Assembly (NCBI GenBank): GCA_963677655.1
Contig: OY782088.1
Direction: 5' to 3' (one strand)
Length of the DNA: 64,000 nucleotides
Origin: Saccharicrinis sp963677655
Lineage (GTDB): Bacteria; Bacteroidota; Bacteroidia; Bacteroidales; Marinilabiliaceae
Each line of letters opens with the position of its first letter. Position 1 is the first letter of the stretch. The notes beneath the pieces are model-generated. The model was not told the origin of the DNA. It did no database searches and saw nothing but the letters and a program-made list of their open reading frames with translations. The translations under genes and the position numbers were made by a program. Below are positions 8,909-17,649 of the stretch, one piece after another.

Positions 8909-9652
8909 ATGCAAAAAGCAGATAAGAACTTCATAAGAAAAATAATAAAGCAAACAGGCAACGCAATCAATCAACATCAAATGATTAAAGATGGAGATAA
9001 AATATTAGTTGCAGTTTCCGGAGGTAAAGACTCTTTATCTTTACTCGATATTTTATCAGAAAGAAGAAAGTTTTTACCAATTAACTATGAGATTCATGCA
9101 ATCCATATCATAACAGAGGATGTACCCTATGAAATAGATAAGGAATTTTTAAATAATTTTTGCACCCAATTAGATGTTCATCTGCATATCATAAAAACAT
9201 ATGCCGGCATCGATGAAAAACCTAATAAAAAACCATGTTTTACCTGTTCGTGGAATCGAAGAAAAGAGTTATTTGATTTTGCTCAGAAAAATAACTTTAA
9301 AAAAATTGCCTTTGGCCACCATTTGGATGATGCCATTGAAACACTTATGATGAATATGGTGATGCACGCCAACATTTCATCTATCCCTCCAACTTTGAAT
9401 ATGTTTAATGATAGCATTTGTGTAATACGTCCTTTAATTTACAATACTAATGCTGAAATGATAAAGTACGCTAAGATTAAAGAATTTGTATCATTAAAAA
9501 AAGAATGTCCGTACGAAGATCATACTTACCGAAACCATGCCCGACAATGGATTAATCAATTTGAAAAATTAAATACCCAAGCCAGAATTAATTTATTTAG
9601 ATCTATGAGTAATATTGATGAAGAATACTTGCCAAACATTGCTGATAATTAA
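8909..9652 (+). CDS. ttcA: TtcA-family tRNA 2-thiolation PP-loop ATPase
   Basis: The 247-residue protein has the PP-loop VAVSGGKDSLSLL (about residues 33-45) and a CxxC pair in KKPCFTCSWNRRKELF, followed by FGHHLDDAIETLMMN. These are the hallmarks of the TtcA/TilS/Ncs6 group; the CxxC arrangement and GHHLDDAIET favour TtcA, which makes 2-thiocytidine at tRNA position 32 using an iron-sulfur cluster. The exact tRNA target is inferred from the family. It stands alone between two terminators. Confidence 0.82.
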   Translation: MQKADKNFIRKIIKQTGNAINQHQMIKDGDKILVAVSGGKDSLSLLDILSERRKFLPINYEIHAIHIITEDVPYEIDKEFLNNFCTQLDVHLHIIKTYAGIDEKPNKKPCFTCSWNRRKELFDFAQKNNFKKIAFGHHLDDAIETLMMNMVMHANISSIPPTLNMFNDSICVIRPLIYNTNAEMIKYAKIKEFVSLKKECPYEDHTYRNHARQWINQFEKLNTQARINLFRSMSNIDEEYLPNIADN

Positions 9653-9756
9653 TTGAATAGTCCTAACATATCAATCATAAAGTTCAAAAACTAAGATTAT
9701 TTCAGGAGATTCAGAAGATGAAAGCATAATTGGAACAGCTATGGCAAAACAGCTAC

Positions 9757-9791
9757 AACAGGAACATACTTTAATTATTCTCCTGTTTTTA
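9757..9791 (+). terminator. Possible terminator after ttcA
   Basis: AACAGGA at 9757-9763 can pair with TCCTGTT at 9781-9787, followed by Ts. The stem is only 7 bp and the loop 17 nt, about 100 nt after ttcA. The rest of 9653-9966 shows no convincing gene. Confidence 0.4.
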
Positions 9792-9966
9792 ATCTATAAT
9801 ACTTATTAATTTCTTCTTCATTATTCATACCTCAATTATTAGCTTCATTAATTAATTTTCATTCCTTACGAAATATTTTTGCCATCATTTTGGTTAAAAA
9901 CACTTAAATCAGCACTTTTTAAAACTCTTTTTACATGAACTTAATCATATAAAACAAAATAAACGC

Positions 9967-9974
9967 TACCTTTG
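9967..9974 (+). promoter_or_regulatory. Promoter -7 element of typA
   Basis: TACCTTTG matches TAnnTTTG and is followed by CACC. It lies 21 nt before the ATG at 9996 and argues against the longer in-frame start at 9972. Confidence 0.6.
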
Positions 9975-9995
9975 CACCCTCATTTTTATTACGTT

Positions 9996-11795
9996 ATGCA
10001 GGATATAAGAAATATTGCAATTATAGCGCACGTTGACCACGGTAAAACTACATTGGTTGACAAGATGTTATTGGCCGGAAAACTTTTCAAAAAACACCAG
10101 GAAGTTGGTGAATTAATCATGGACAATAACGATCTGGAAAGAGAAAGAGGTATTACTATCCTTTCTAAGAACGTTTCGGTAATGTATAAAGACACTAAGA
10201 TAAACATTATCGATACTCCTGGTCACTCCGATTTCGGAGGAGAAGTTGAACGTGTTTTAAACATGGCTGACGGGGTACTACTTTTAGTTGATGCCTTCGA
10301 AGGACCTATGCCTCAAACTCGCTTTGTACTACAAAAAGCTATTGATCTGGGTCTTAAACCTATTGTTGTAATCAATAAAGTTGATAAAGAAAACTGTAGA
10401 CCTGAAGAGGTTCAAGAATCAGTATTCGACTTAATGTTTAATTTAGGAGCTACTGAAGAACAGTTAGATTTCGTAACTATTTATGGTTCTGCTAAGAACG
10501 GTTGGATGAGTACTGATTGGAATAAGCAAACAACAGATATTACAGCTGTATTCGAAGCGGTTCTTGAAAACATTCCTGCACCGGAAGTAAATGAGGGAAC
10601 TCCTCAGATGCTAATTACATCTCTTGACCACTCTCCATATACAGGTCGTATCGCTATTGGTAGAGTTCATAGAGGAACACTTAAAACAAATCAACAAGTT
10701 TCTTTAGTTAGCAGAGATGGTTCTATCACAAAAACTAAAATTAAAGAAATTAACGTATTCTCTGGTTTAGGCCGTACTAAAGTAGATGAAGTTTCAAATG
10801 GAGATCTTTGTGCATTAATTGGTTTAGAAAGTTTTGATATTGGTGACACAGTTGCAGATCTTGAAAATCCAGAAGCTTTAGATCCTATTTCTATTGACGA
10901 GCCAACAATGAGTATGTTATTTACCATTAATAACTCTCCATTTTTTGGCCAAGAGGGTAAATTCGTAACTTCTCGTCATATTAAAGATCGTTTAGATGCT
11001 GAATTAGAGAAGAACCTGGCTCTTCGTGTTGAAGAAACAAATTCTGCTGATGCCTGGAACGTATATGGTCGTGGTGTACTTCACTTGTCTGTTTTAATTG
11101 AAACGATGCGTAGAGAAGGATACGAACTACAGGTTGGCCAGCCAAGAGTAATTATCAAAGAAATTGGAGCTATTAAACATGAACCGGTTGAAGAATTAAC
11201 TATTGACCTTCCTGATGAGTATTCAGGTAAAGCTATTGAAATGGTAAGTCAACGTAAAGGTGACATGTTAAGCATGGAACGTAAAGGTGACCGTGTTGTG
11301 ATTGAATTCCATATTCCATCACGCGGAATCATTGGTTTACGTAATGCTATTTTAACTGCTACAGCTGGAGAAGCTATCATGGCACACCGATTTGTAGAAT
11401 TTCAACCTTATAAAGGAGAAATCAACAAACGTTTAAATGGTTCTCTAATCTCAATGGAAGATGGTGCTGCAATCCCTTATGCTTTAGACAAACTACAGGA
11501 TAGAGGTAAGTTTTTTGTATCACCACAAGAGAAAATATATAAAGGTCAGGTAATTGGTGAAAATAATAGAGAAGGAGATTTAACGATCAACATCACTAAA
11601 ACAAAAAAATTAACGAACATGCGTACCTCAGGTTCGGATGAAAAAGTTAAATTAGCTCCACCAATTATATTCTCACTAGAAGAAGCACTAGAGTATATTC
11701 AGGGAGATGAGTATGTAGAGGTTACTCCTCAAGCAATACGAATCAGAAAAATATATCTTGAAGAACACGAACGAAAGCGTTTAGCAAAGCAATAA
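9996..11795 (+). CDS. typA: Ribosome-associated GTPase TypA/BipA
   Basis: The 599-residue protein is a translational GTPase with P-loop AHVDHGKT (residues 11-18), switch I RERGITI, DTPGH and NKVD motifs, followed by domain II, EF-G-like domains III and V, and the BipA-specific C-terminal domain (RTSGSDEKVKLAPP and EALEYIQGDEYVEVTP). BipA acts on 50S assembly and in cold and stress adaptation. I choose the ATG at 9996 (MQDIRNIAIIAH), which matches family starts and fits the promoter just upstream. Confidence 0.95.
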   Translation: MQDIRNIAIIAHVDHGKTTLVDKMLLAGKLFKKHQEVGELIMDNNDLERERGITILSKNVSVMYKDTKINIIDTPGHSDFGGEVERVLNMADGVLLLVDAFEGPMPQTRFVLQKAIDLGLKPIVVINKVDKENCRPEEVQESVFDLMFNLGATEEQLDFVTIYGSAKNGWMSTDWNKQTTDITAVFEAVLENIPAPEVNEGTPQMLITSLDHSPYTGRIAIGRVHRGTLKTNQQVSLVSRDGSITKTKIKEINVFSGLGRTKVDEVSNGDLCALIGLESFDIGDTVADLENPEALDPISIDEPTMSMLFTINNSPFFGQEGKFVTSRHIKDRLDAELEKNLALRVEETNSADAWNVYGRGVLHLSVLIETMRREGYELQVGQPRVIIKEIGAIKHEPVEELTIDLPDEYSGKAIEMVSQRKGDMLSMERKGDRVVIEFHIPSRGIIGLRNAILTATAGEAIMAHRFVEFQPYKGEINKRLNGSLISMEDGAAIPYALDKLQDRGKFFVSPQEKIYKGQVIGENNREGDLTINITKTKKLTNMRTSGSDEKVKLAPPIIFSLEEALEYIQGDEYVEVTPQAIRIRKIYLEEHERKRLAKQ

Positions 11796-11842
11796 ATAAT
11801 CCAAAATTATTTATTGATTTGCTGTTTTTCGAGTTAGCAGCT

Positions 11843-11873
11843 AGCCGCATCAAAAAAGATGCGGCTTTTTTTT
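11843..11873 (+). terminator. Rho-independent terminator after typA
   Basis: AGCCGCATC pairs with GATGCGGCT around an A6 loop, followed by a run of eight or more Ts. Confidence 0.93.
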
Positions 11874-11945
11874 AATCATTTAACTGTTCAAACTTTTTTA
11901 AATAAAAAAGGATTCGGACATTTGTAAGCATAAATCTAAAATAAC

Positions 11946-11970
11946 TATCCGAGATAGTAATTCTCAGATA
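11946..11970. promoter_or_regulatory. Operator-like imperfect palindrome upstream of ilvE
   Basis: TATCCGAGA and TCTCAGATA form 9-bp inverted arms with one mismatch and a 7-nt spacer, 57 nt before ilvE. It has no T-run. It could be a regulator binding site or an mRNA hairpin; nothing identifies the factor. Confidence 0.3.
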
Positions 11971-12026
11971 ATCATTTTAGCTTTATACCGGTAAAAAATA
12001 TTAGTTCATTTATTAATCATTGTTTC

Positions 12027-13046
12027 ATGAGCAAAATTGATTGGGCAAACTTATCGTTCAGTTATATCAAAACTGATTATAACGTACGAAGCTACTTCAG
12101 AGATGGCCAGTGGAGCGAATTAGAAGAAACAACTTCTGAAGCGCTAACAATCCATATGGCTGCAACATGCGTTCATTACGGTCAGCAAGCTTTTGAAGGT
12201 CTTAAAGCGTTTAAAGGTAAAGATGGCAAAATTAGAATCTTCAGAATGGATGAAAATGCCAAACGACTGCAAAATTCTGCTGACGGAATTTTAATGCAAC
12301 CTGTTCCAACTGAATTATTCACTAAAGCTGTCGTCCGTGCTATAGAGCTCAATCTTGACTATGTTCCTCCTTATGAGTCAGGAGCTGCTTTATATATTCG
12401 TCCTTTATTAATAGGTTCCGGACCTAAAGTGGGGGTTTCTCCTTCTGATGAATATACTTTTATTGTATTTGTGACTCCGGTTGGACCATATTTCAAAGAA
12501 GGTTTTAAACCTACAAAACAGATGATCAGCCGAAATTTTGACAGGGCTGCTCCTCATGGAACAGGCCATTTAAAAGTAGGTGGAAATTATGCAGCAAGTA
12601 TGCGTGCCGGAAAATTAGCTCATGAAGATGGTTATTCTTCTGTTTTATATTTAGATAGTAAAGAGCATAAATATATTGATGAAGCAGGACCTGCTAACTT
12701 CTTTGCAATTAAAGGAAACAAATACATTACTCCTAAGTCTGATTCTATTCTACCAAGTATCACCAATATGAGCCTAATTCAATTGGCAAAAGATATGGGT
12801 CTTGAAATTGAAAGACGTCGTGTATTACTTGAAGAACTTGCTGAATTTGATGAAGTAGGCGCATGTGGAACTGCTGCTGTTATCAGTCCTATTGGTCAGA
12901 TTGATGATATAGATGAAAACATATCCTATAAATTTGGAGATCCAAATGTTGCCGGACCAGTAAGTGAAAAGTTGTATAACAAATTAAGAGGAATTCAATA
13001 TGGTGATGAGCCTGATACTCATGATTGGGTAACAATACTTGAATAA
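12027..13046 (+). CDS. ilvE: Branched-chain amino acid aminotransferase (BCAT, class IV PLP)
   Basis: The 339-residue protein matches the BCAT family: YGQQAFEGLKAFKG, YIRPLLIGSGPKVGV, HLKVGGNYAASM with the PLP-binding Lys, EAGPANFFAIK and EVGACGTAAVISP. It interconverts Leu, Ile and Val with their 2-oxo acids using glutamate/2-oxoglutarate. Length is normal for the larger BCAT type. It is monocistronic with a terminator directly downstream. Confidence 0.94.
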   Translation: MSKIDWANLSFSYIKTDYNVRSYFRDGQWSELEETTSEALTIHMAATCVHYGQQAFEGLKAFKGKDGKIRIFRMDENAKRLQNSADGILMQPVPTELFTKAVVRAIELNLDYVPPYESGAALYIRPLLIGSGPKVGVSPSDEYTFIVFVTPVGPYFKEGFKPTKQMISRNFDRAAPHGTGHLKVGGNYAASMRAGKLAHEDGYSSVLYLDSKEHKYIDEAGPANFFAIKGNKYITPKSDSILPSITNMSLIQLAKDMGLEIERRRVLLEELAEFDEVGACGTAAVISPIGQIDDIDENISYKFGDPNVAGPVSEKLYNKLRGIQYGDEPDTHDWVTILE

Positions 13047-13062
13047 CTTAAAAATATATAAG

Positions 13063-13092
13063 AAAGCCGGAATTAATAGTTCCGGCTTTTTA
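13063..13092. terminator. Bidirectional terminator between ilvE and the convergent small gene
   Basis: AAAGCCGGAA pairs with TTCCGGCTTT around a 7-nt loop, with T-rich tracts on both strands. It serves ilvE on the plus strand and the gene at 13094-13486 on the minus strand. Confidence 0.88.
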
Positions 13093-13093
13093 T

Positions 13094-13486
13094 TTATACA
13101 CTTCTGCGTTCCTCAACTATCATTAATGCTTCCTCTCTAATAATTTCAGGAAGTTCTATTTGTCTCAATTGAATACTTTTCATCCACCCTGCTACTTCCC
13201 GTTCTTTTAAAGTATATAAAACATCTCTAAATTCTTCAATAGCATCATCCGAATAAAACCGAGATTGAGTACCTCTAAAACGATCTAATTCTTCATCATT
13301 ATAATATTCAATCTTATCGCTTGAACTTAACAAACTATCCGCCTCACAAACTTCATGAGCTCCACAACAATCATCCGGAACTTCTTTTACCTCTTCCTCC
13401 TCTATCTCACCCTTCTTTTTTGGTTTGTTTGAAACAAACCATGCTACAACAAGAGCTACAAGAATTAAAACAACTATATAAATCAT
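13094..13486 (-). CDS. Small membrane-anchored protein with a CC-x5-C cluster, function unknown
   Basis: The 130-residue protein has an N-terminal membrane helix (residues 2-18), a Lys-rich then Glu-rich segment, a cysteine cluster DDCCGAHEVCE (Cys40, Cys41, Cys47) and an acidic, helical C-terminal part. The arrangement suggests a cytoplasm-facing domain tethered to the inner membrane, with cysteines that could bind metal or a cofactor. I recognise it only as a type of small protein seen in this group. It is transcribed alone toward ilvE. Confidence 0.7.
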   Translation of the reverse strand: MIYIVVLILVALVVAWFVSNKPKKKGEIEEEEVKEVPDDCCGAHEVCEADSLLSSSDKIEYYNDEELDRFRGTQSRFYSDDAIEEFRDVLYTLKEREVAGWMKSIQLRQIELPEIIREEALMIVEERRSV

Positions 13487-13845
13487 GCCGCAAAATTATA
13501 AAAAAGACGAATAAAAAATGGAAATTTCACTGTTAATATTTGTTAGATATAATTCTCCAAGCGATTGAAAATCGGAATGTTCAACAACTTACGACCTAAT
13601 AGATCTATTTTTCCACCCCCTTTATCTTATTGAGAATTATCTCATTTACGATTAAATTTCTCATTTGTTCGTGTAGCATTTTTCGATAAAACTGTAACAA
13701 AAAATTATTAAATAAAATTTGATTCTTTTCTAAAACAATCTTTAGTTCTAAAAATAGGTTGATATAAATTCAACTAATTAATTTAAAAGCACAGAATACT
13801 TATAATTGATATTTTAATTCTATAGTTTTAACTTAAACACAAAAA
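13487..13845. other. 359-bp intergenic region with no gene
   Basis: A very AT-rich spacer between divergently transcribed genes. Small dyads are present (CGATT-GAA-AATCG near 13561 and TGAGAATTATCTCA near 13630), but no good TAnnTTTG element, ORF or RNA gene stands out. Confidence 0.5.
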
Positions 13846-14622
13846 ATGTGTTACGATATAAAATTTTTGACTCAAAAAAAATTAAACTATGCGAAAAGAA
13901 TGGGAGAATCTCCTGACGAAATTAAAAGGATTGAAAATGATTTAAACATTCTAACACAAAACGTCTTACCTCAATTTCATGTATCTGCATATACTCATCC
14001 AAATATTTTATGCTTTATTAATGAAGAAAATAATATGAAACCCTATTTATTAAGATGGGGATTAATACCGCATTGGATAAAAAACGAAACAGATGCTTCA
14101 CAAATACAAAATAAAACCATTAACGCTCGTATTGAAACAATTGCAATAAAACCGTCATTCAAATCTTCCGTTAAGAACCGTAGGTGTATAATCTTGTTAG
14201 ATGGATTTTATGAACACTATCACTATAAAGGTAAATCTTATCCTTTTTATATTTTTCATAAAGAAAATAAACCTTTAATAGTTGGAGGATTATGGGAAAA
14301 CTGGACAATGTCTGATAAAAATATCCTGAGCACAACTACCATTATTACAACCAGGGGTAAAGGAATAATGAATACAATCCATAACAATCCTAAGCTAAAA
14401 GAACCCAGAATGCCATTTCTATTATCTAAAGATCAAATTGAGAATTGGCTATCTGAAAAAACAGAATTTTCTCCTGAAATTTTTTCCAATAACAATGAGC
14501 ATGATAAACTAAATGCATACACTATAAAACCATTACGCGGTAAAAATTACATTGGAAATTTAAGTGAAGTTTGTACTCATTATAAGTATCCTGACCTTAA
14601 TATTCAAAGGTTAAATTCTTAA
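13846..14622 (+). CDS. SRAP domain protein (YedK/HMCES family)
   Basis: The 258-residue protein begins MCYD, so Cys2 becomes the N-terminal catalytic residue after Met removal. Downstream are TINARIET with the conserved Asn, IILLDGFYEH with the conserved Glu, and the region near IHNNPKLKEPRMPFLL with the conserved His. SRAP proteins form a thiazolidine crosslink with abasic sites in single-stranded DNA and shield them. No SOS box is evident upstream. The yccF-like gene follows after 37 nt. Confidence 0.9.
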   Translation: MCYDIKFLTQKKLNYAKRMGESPDEIKRIENDLNILTQNVLPQFHVSAYTHPNILCFINEENNMKPYLLRWGLIPHWIKNETDASQIQNKTINARIETIAIKPSFKSSVKNRRCIILLDGFYEHYHYKGKSYPFYIFHKENKPLIVGGLWENWTMSDKNILSTTTIITTRGKGIMNTIHNNPKLKEPRMPFLLSKDQIENWLSEKTEFSPEIFSNNNEHDKLNAYTIKPLRGKNYIGNLSEVCTHYKYPDLNIQRLNS

Positions 14623-14659
14623 TCTTACCTAGATATTAATTATATTCGAAACAAAAAAC

Positions 14660-15037
14660 ATGAATTTATTAGGTAATATTATCTGGTTGGTTTTCGGGGG
14701 CTTTATGATTGCATTAGAATATTTAATTAGTAGTATTATACTAATGGTAACAATAATTGGTATTCCTTTTGGGTTGCAAACATTAAAACTTGCCAGCCTG
14801 GCATTTTACCCATTTGGCCGAGAGACTGTTGTTACAAAGCATGGAAGTGGATGTTTATCTACTATTTTAAATATTTTTTGGCTCCTGACAGGAGGAATTT
14901 GGATAGCGCTTTCACATCTATTTTGGGGAATTATTTTATCCATAACAATAATTGGTATTCCCTTTGGAAAACAACATTTTAAATTAGCATCAGTAGCATT
15001 AACTCCGTTTGGAAGAGAAATCAGATATAAACATTAA
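14660..15037 (+). CDS. YccF domain inner-membrane protein
   Basis: The 125-residue protein consists of two similar hydrophobic repeats, each with an IIGIPFGLQ/IIGIPFGKQ motif and then a LAxxAxxPFGRE motif, the signature of tandem YccF domains. It should be a small inner-membrane protein with three to four helices. Function is unknown. It may be co-transcribed with the SRAP gene. Confidence 0.85.
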   Translation: MNLLGNIIWLVFGGFMIALEYLISSIILMVTIIGIPFGLQTLKLASLAFYPFGRETVVTKHGSGCLSTILNIFWLLTGGIWIALSHLFWGIILSITIIGIPFGKQHFKLASVALTPFGREIRYKH

Positions 15038-15157
15038 ATTATTCCATTTTATGAAACTAACATGAATTTCACCAGTCTATTCATAATTATTTAGGTTAGA
15101 ATTCATAAAAGTTTTATTTGGCAAAAAGATAATATTTTAACTCATGAAAAGCTTTTT

Positions 15158-15168
15158 AAGTAAATTAC
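15158..15168. repeat. Target site duplication, left copy
   Basis: AAGTAAATTAC, identical to 16379-16389 and directly abutting the IS. Eleven bp fits the 10-13 bp duplications of several IS4-family groups. Confidence 0.85.
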
Positions 15169-16266
15169 CTAAGTACATGACAAAACTTTATAACATTCAC
15201 ATAAATCATTGTTGTTAATTGGATTACTTAATGCATGAGCAATTCTGATTAAACCATATTTAAAGAAACTATAAGCCCTTCTACCATGTTTTTTCACCCT
15301 GATCGGCTTAATGTTCTCATGTTTGTCAATCCCTGCTAAATATACCCAAACAAAAGCAATTGATACAACAGCCAAAAGTTTAGCAATGCGTTCCAAGTCT
15401 GTCAAATGGGTATCTTCAAGGTTAAAGCCACTGGATTTCATGGCTCTAAACATGGTTTCGATCTGCCATCGCTCTTTATAATTAATCAAAGCCTGATCAT
15501 ATTGATTAAACGAAGCGATAATGGTAAATTCTACTTTGCCAGTGATTTTATTAAAGGATTTTGCTCCAGATAAGTATACTAGATTCTTACCTAGATAATA
15601 GAGTTTATCACAATGTTTGTAAGACCCAATTTTCATATTATTGAACAGCCAAAAGGCCTTTATAGGAGTTTTGCCATGACGATGCACCATCATATTGTTC
15701 CGGATGCGAATGTAAAATGGAATATTTTGACGAATAAGATTTTCAAACCATTCTTCGCCTATAAATTCCCTATCCGCCATAAAAGCTTTAATATTTTGGG
15801 TACCAAAGAACTGAACATATGTGTCCAACACCTCTTTTCGCTCCAAGGCATTGGAATTACCTCTTTTTGGAAGGAGTTTCCATATCAACGGAATAGAAAC
15901 TCCTTTGTAACAAACGCTCAGCATCAGTATGTTGATATCGGTTTTGCCAAACTTCCAATTGGTTCTGTCCATGCTAAGCATATAAGGAGGCTCATCTGGC
16001 AATAAACTATAAATTAAACGTGTAAATATCAGTGGGTCAAAGGAAAATTCAGAAAAGAACCGTTGCACTCGCCGTAGGCTTGATTCATGCTCTACACTAG
16101 AACTAAAACCTTGAGCAAGTTTTACATATGAAACGGTTTGGAATTTTATCATGCTATTGATAATAATGAGCAAGCATTTAATCCTTGCCTTGTGCCAATT
16201 GGTTGTTGCCTTGAACAACTCAAATAATTGAGTATTTTTACTGTCTACCTTGGTATTCGTATGCAT
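15169..16266 (-). CDS. IS4-family DDE transposase
   Basis: The 365-residue transposase has the first Asp in MLSMDRTNWKFG, the second in FMADREFIGEEW, and the catalytic Glu within a perfect Y-(2)-R-(3)-E-(6)-K signature (YKERWQIETMFRAMK), diagnostic of the IS4 family. The C-terminal hydrophobic and basic region is normal. The TAG stop lies within the outermost bases of the element's left end. No frameshift is visible, so the protein is likely active. Confidence 0.93.
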   Translation of the reverse strand: MHTNTKVDSKNTQLFELFKATTNWHKARIKCLLIIINSMIKFQTVSYVKLAQGFSSSVEHESSLRRVQRFFSEFSFDPLIFTRLIYSLLPDEPPYMLSMDRTNWKFGKTDINILMLSVCYKGVSIPLIWKLLPKRGNSNALERKEVLDTYVQFFGTQNIKAFMADREFIGEEWFENLIRQNIPFYIRIRNNMMVHRHGKTPIKAFWLFNNMKIGSYKHCDKLYYLGKNLVYLSGAKSFNKITGKVEFTIIASFNQYDQALINYKERWQIETMFRAMKSSGFNLEDTHLTDLERIAKLLAVVSIAFVWVYLAGIDKHENIKPIRVKKHGRRAYSFFKYGLIRIAHALSNPINNNDLCECYKVLSCT

Positions 16267-16378
16267 TACAAAATGATGTGAGAATCTTTTGTAAGATACT
16301 GAATATCAAGGTTTTAAGCAAGGAAATTGCGTGCTTATTTTGCTGATTTTCAATTATTTATAGTTTTGTCATGTACTA
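15169..16378. mobile_element. IS4-family-like insertion sequence, about 1.21 kb, apparently complete
   Basis: The element has inverted ends: AGTACATGACAAAACT at 15172-15187 is the exact reverse complement of 16362-16377, and similarity continues a few bases inward. It carries one transposase gene and is flanked by an 11-bp direct repeat. The outermost 1-3 bp of each end differ slightly (CTA on the left, a single T on the right), so the boundary is uncertain by a few bases. Intact ends, intact ORF and exact duplication suggest a recent insertion. Confidence 0.9.
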
Positions 16379-16389
16379 AAGTAAATTAC
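16379..16389. repeat. Target site duplication, right copy
   Basis: AAGTAAATTAC, matching 15158-15168. Confidence 0.85.
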
Positions 16390-16840
16390 TAAAATCAATT
16401 GGAGTCTTTATCTTAAGATACGGATTAGGCTTTGTTATTATATGGCTTGGATTTTTGAAATTTAAAAATTCAGAAGCAGATTATACGCATCAATTAATAT
16501 CCGGAGGGCACATTTCTTTTATCTTAAAATATCTTACTCCATACGCTCTTAATCACATCATTGCCTATATCCAAATATTAATCGGTCTACTAATTTTATT
16601 AAAACCAATATCAAAATCACTGTCTTTCTGGGGAGGAGTTGCTGCAAGCATAATGTTTATATTAAGTTTGTCACTTCTTTTCACATCCAAAATAGTTTGG
16701 CAAACAGGATACGGTTTTCCTGAACTATCAAAGGTTGGACAAACGATATTAAAAGACTTTATATTATTTGGTGCCTCAGCTTGGTGTGTCAGCGACAGTT
16801 TATAGCAACATTCTGACATAAACATGTAAATTTGCAATCA

Positions 16841-16884
16841 AAATAATCTACCTCTGGTAAAAAGCTACCTTCAGATTATTTTTA
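16841..16884 (+). terminator. Probable terminator after the DUF417 remnant
   Basis: AAATAATCT (16841-16849) pairs with AGATTATTT (16873-16881), with a weaker inner GGTA/TACC stem, followed by Ts. Confidence 0.5.
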
Positions 16885-17009
16885 TATTAATTACATAGGT
16901 AAAGATCAGGAAAGTATTAATCGATGAAACCAGCTATTATATAAAATTCACACACAAAGGTGACAAAGTTGGCGGGTTCCATATGGCAATTAATAGCAAT
17001 TTTAATTAT

Positions 17010-17597
17010 ATGAATAAAATAGATAGAGTTTGTGTTTTTTGTGCTTCAAGTACAAAAGTGGATGAAGCATATATTAATGATGCCAATAAATTAGGAGAAA
17101 TTTTATCTCAGAATAATATTACAATGAATTACGGAGGTGGGGCAGTGGGATTAATGGGTGCCATTGCTAATACCATGCTTAAACACAATGGTAAAATTAC
17201 AGGTGTTATCCCTAAGTTTATGGTTGAAGTTGAATGGGAACATAAAGGTGTTAACGATATGGTTCATGTTGATACTATGGCCGAAAGAAAAAAGCTATTA
17301 GTGGAAAATGTTGATGCAGTTATTGCTTTACCAGGTAGCACAGGTACTCTGGAAGAATTATTTGAGGTTCTGTCAAATAAAAAGCTTGGTTTATTTACAA
17401 AACCTGTCATCCTATTAAACACCAAAGGTTTTTTTAACCCTCTTATTGAAATGCTTCATAAAATCATAGATGAGAACTTTATGAGAAAAGAACATCAAGA
17501 GTTGTGGACTGTAGTCGACAAACCAGAAGATGTAATTACGGCAATTAACAATTCAAATTCATGGAGCCTGGATGCATTTAAATTTGCAGCCGTATAA
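17010..17597 (+). CDS. LOG-family protein (cytokinin riboside 5'-monophosphate phosphoribohydrolase-like)
   Basis: The protein of about 195 residues starts MNKIDRVCVFCASS, the usual N-terminus of this Rossmann-like family, and contains YGGGAVGLMGAIA and PGSTGTLEELFEVL. The family signature PGGxGTxxE is altered here at one position to PGSTGT. LOG enzymes remove ribose phosphate from nucleoside monophosphates; in bacteria many are AMP/IMP-type hydrolases. I prefer the ATG at 17010 over 16983; an open frame without an ATG extends further back to about 16905. Confidence 0.8.
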   Translation: MNKIDRVCVFCASSTKVDEAYINDANKLGEILSQNNITMNYGGGAVGLMGAIANTMLKHNGKITGVIPKFMVEVEWEHKGVNDMVHVDTMAERKKLLVENVDAVIALPGSTGTLEELFEVLSNKKLGLFTKPVILLNTKGFFNPLIEMLHKIIDENFMRKEHQELWTVVDKPEDVITAINNSNSWSLDAFKFAAV

Positions 17598-17625
17598 TCA
17601 TGTATTAAAAAACAACCTTATTTAT

Positions 17626-17633
17626 TACTTTTG
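17626..17633 (+). promoter_or_regulatory. Promoter -7 element of the DUF4271-hemD unit
   Basis: TACTTTTG followed by CA, an exact TAnnTTTG match, 17 nt before the ATG at 17650. Confidence 0.6.
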
Positions 17634-17649
17634 CAAAAAGTTTTAAAGA

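Larger units (their letters stand above)
15144..16805 (+). pseudogene. DUF417 (YkgB-like) membrane protein gene split by an insertion sequence
   Basis: The gene's start (ATG at 15144, encoding MKSFLSKL) lies left of the IS element and the remainder (16390-16805) lies right of it. If the IS and one copy of the 11-bp duplication are removed, the frame reads through exactly: MKSFLSKL continues as LKSIGVFILRYGLGF, then WLGFLKFKNSEADYT and a normal end at a TAG at 16803-16805. The encoded protein (about 146 residues) resembles DUF417 membrane proteins, with LLILLKP, SFWGG and WQTGYGFPELS segments. The right-hand part could still give a truncated product from a TTG at 16455, but the first membrane helix would be lost. 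Confidence 0.85.

Noticed and set aside
9972..9995. N-terminal extension of TypA starting at 9972
   Set aside because: It would begin inside the promoter -7 region, and the family starts at MQDIRNIAIIAH.
16455..16805. Stand-alone 116-residue gene starting at a TTG
   Set aside because: The reading frame continues upstream to the IS border and joins the ATG at 15144 when the element is removed, so it is the 3' part of a split gene.
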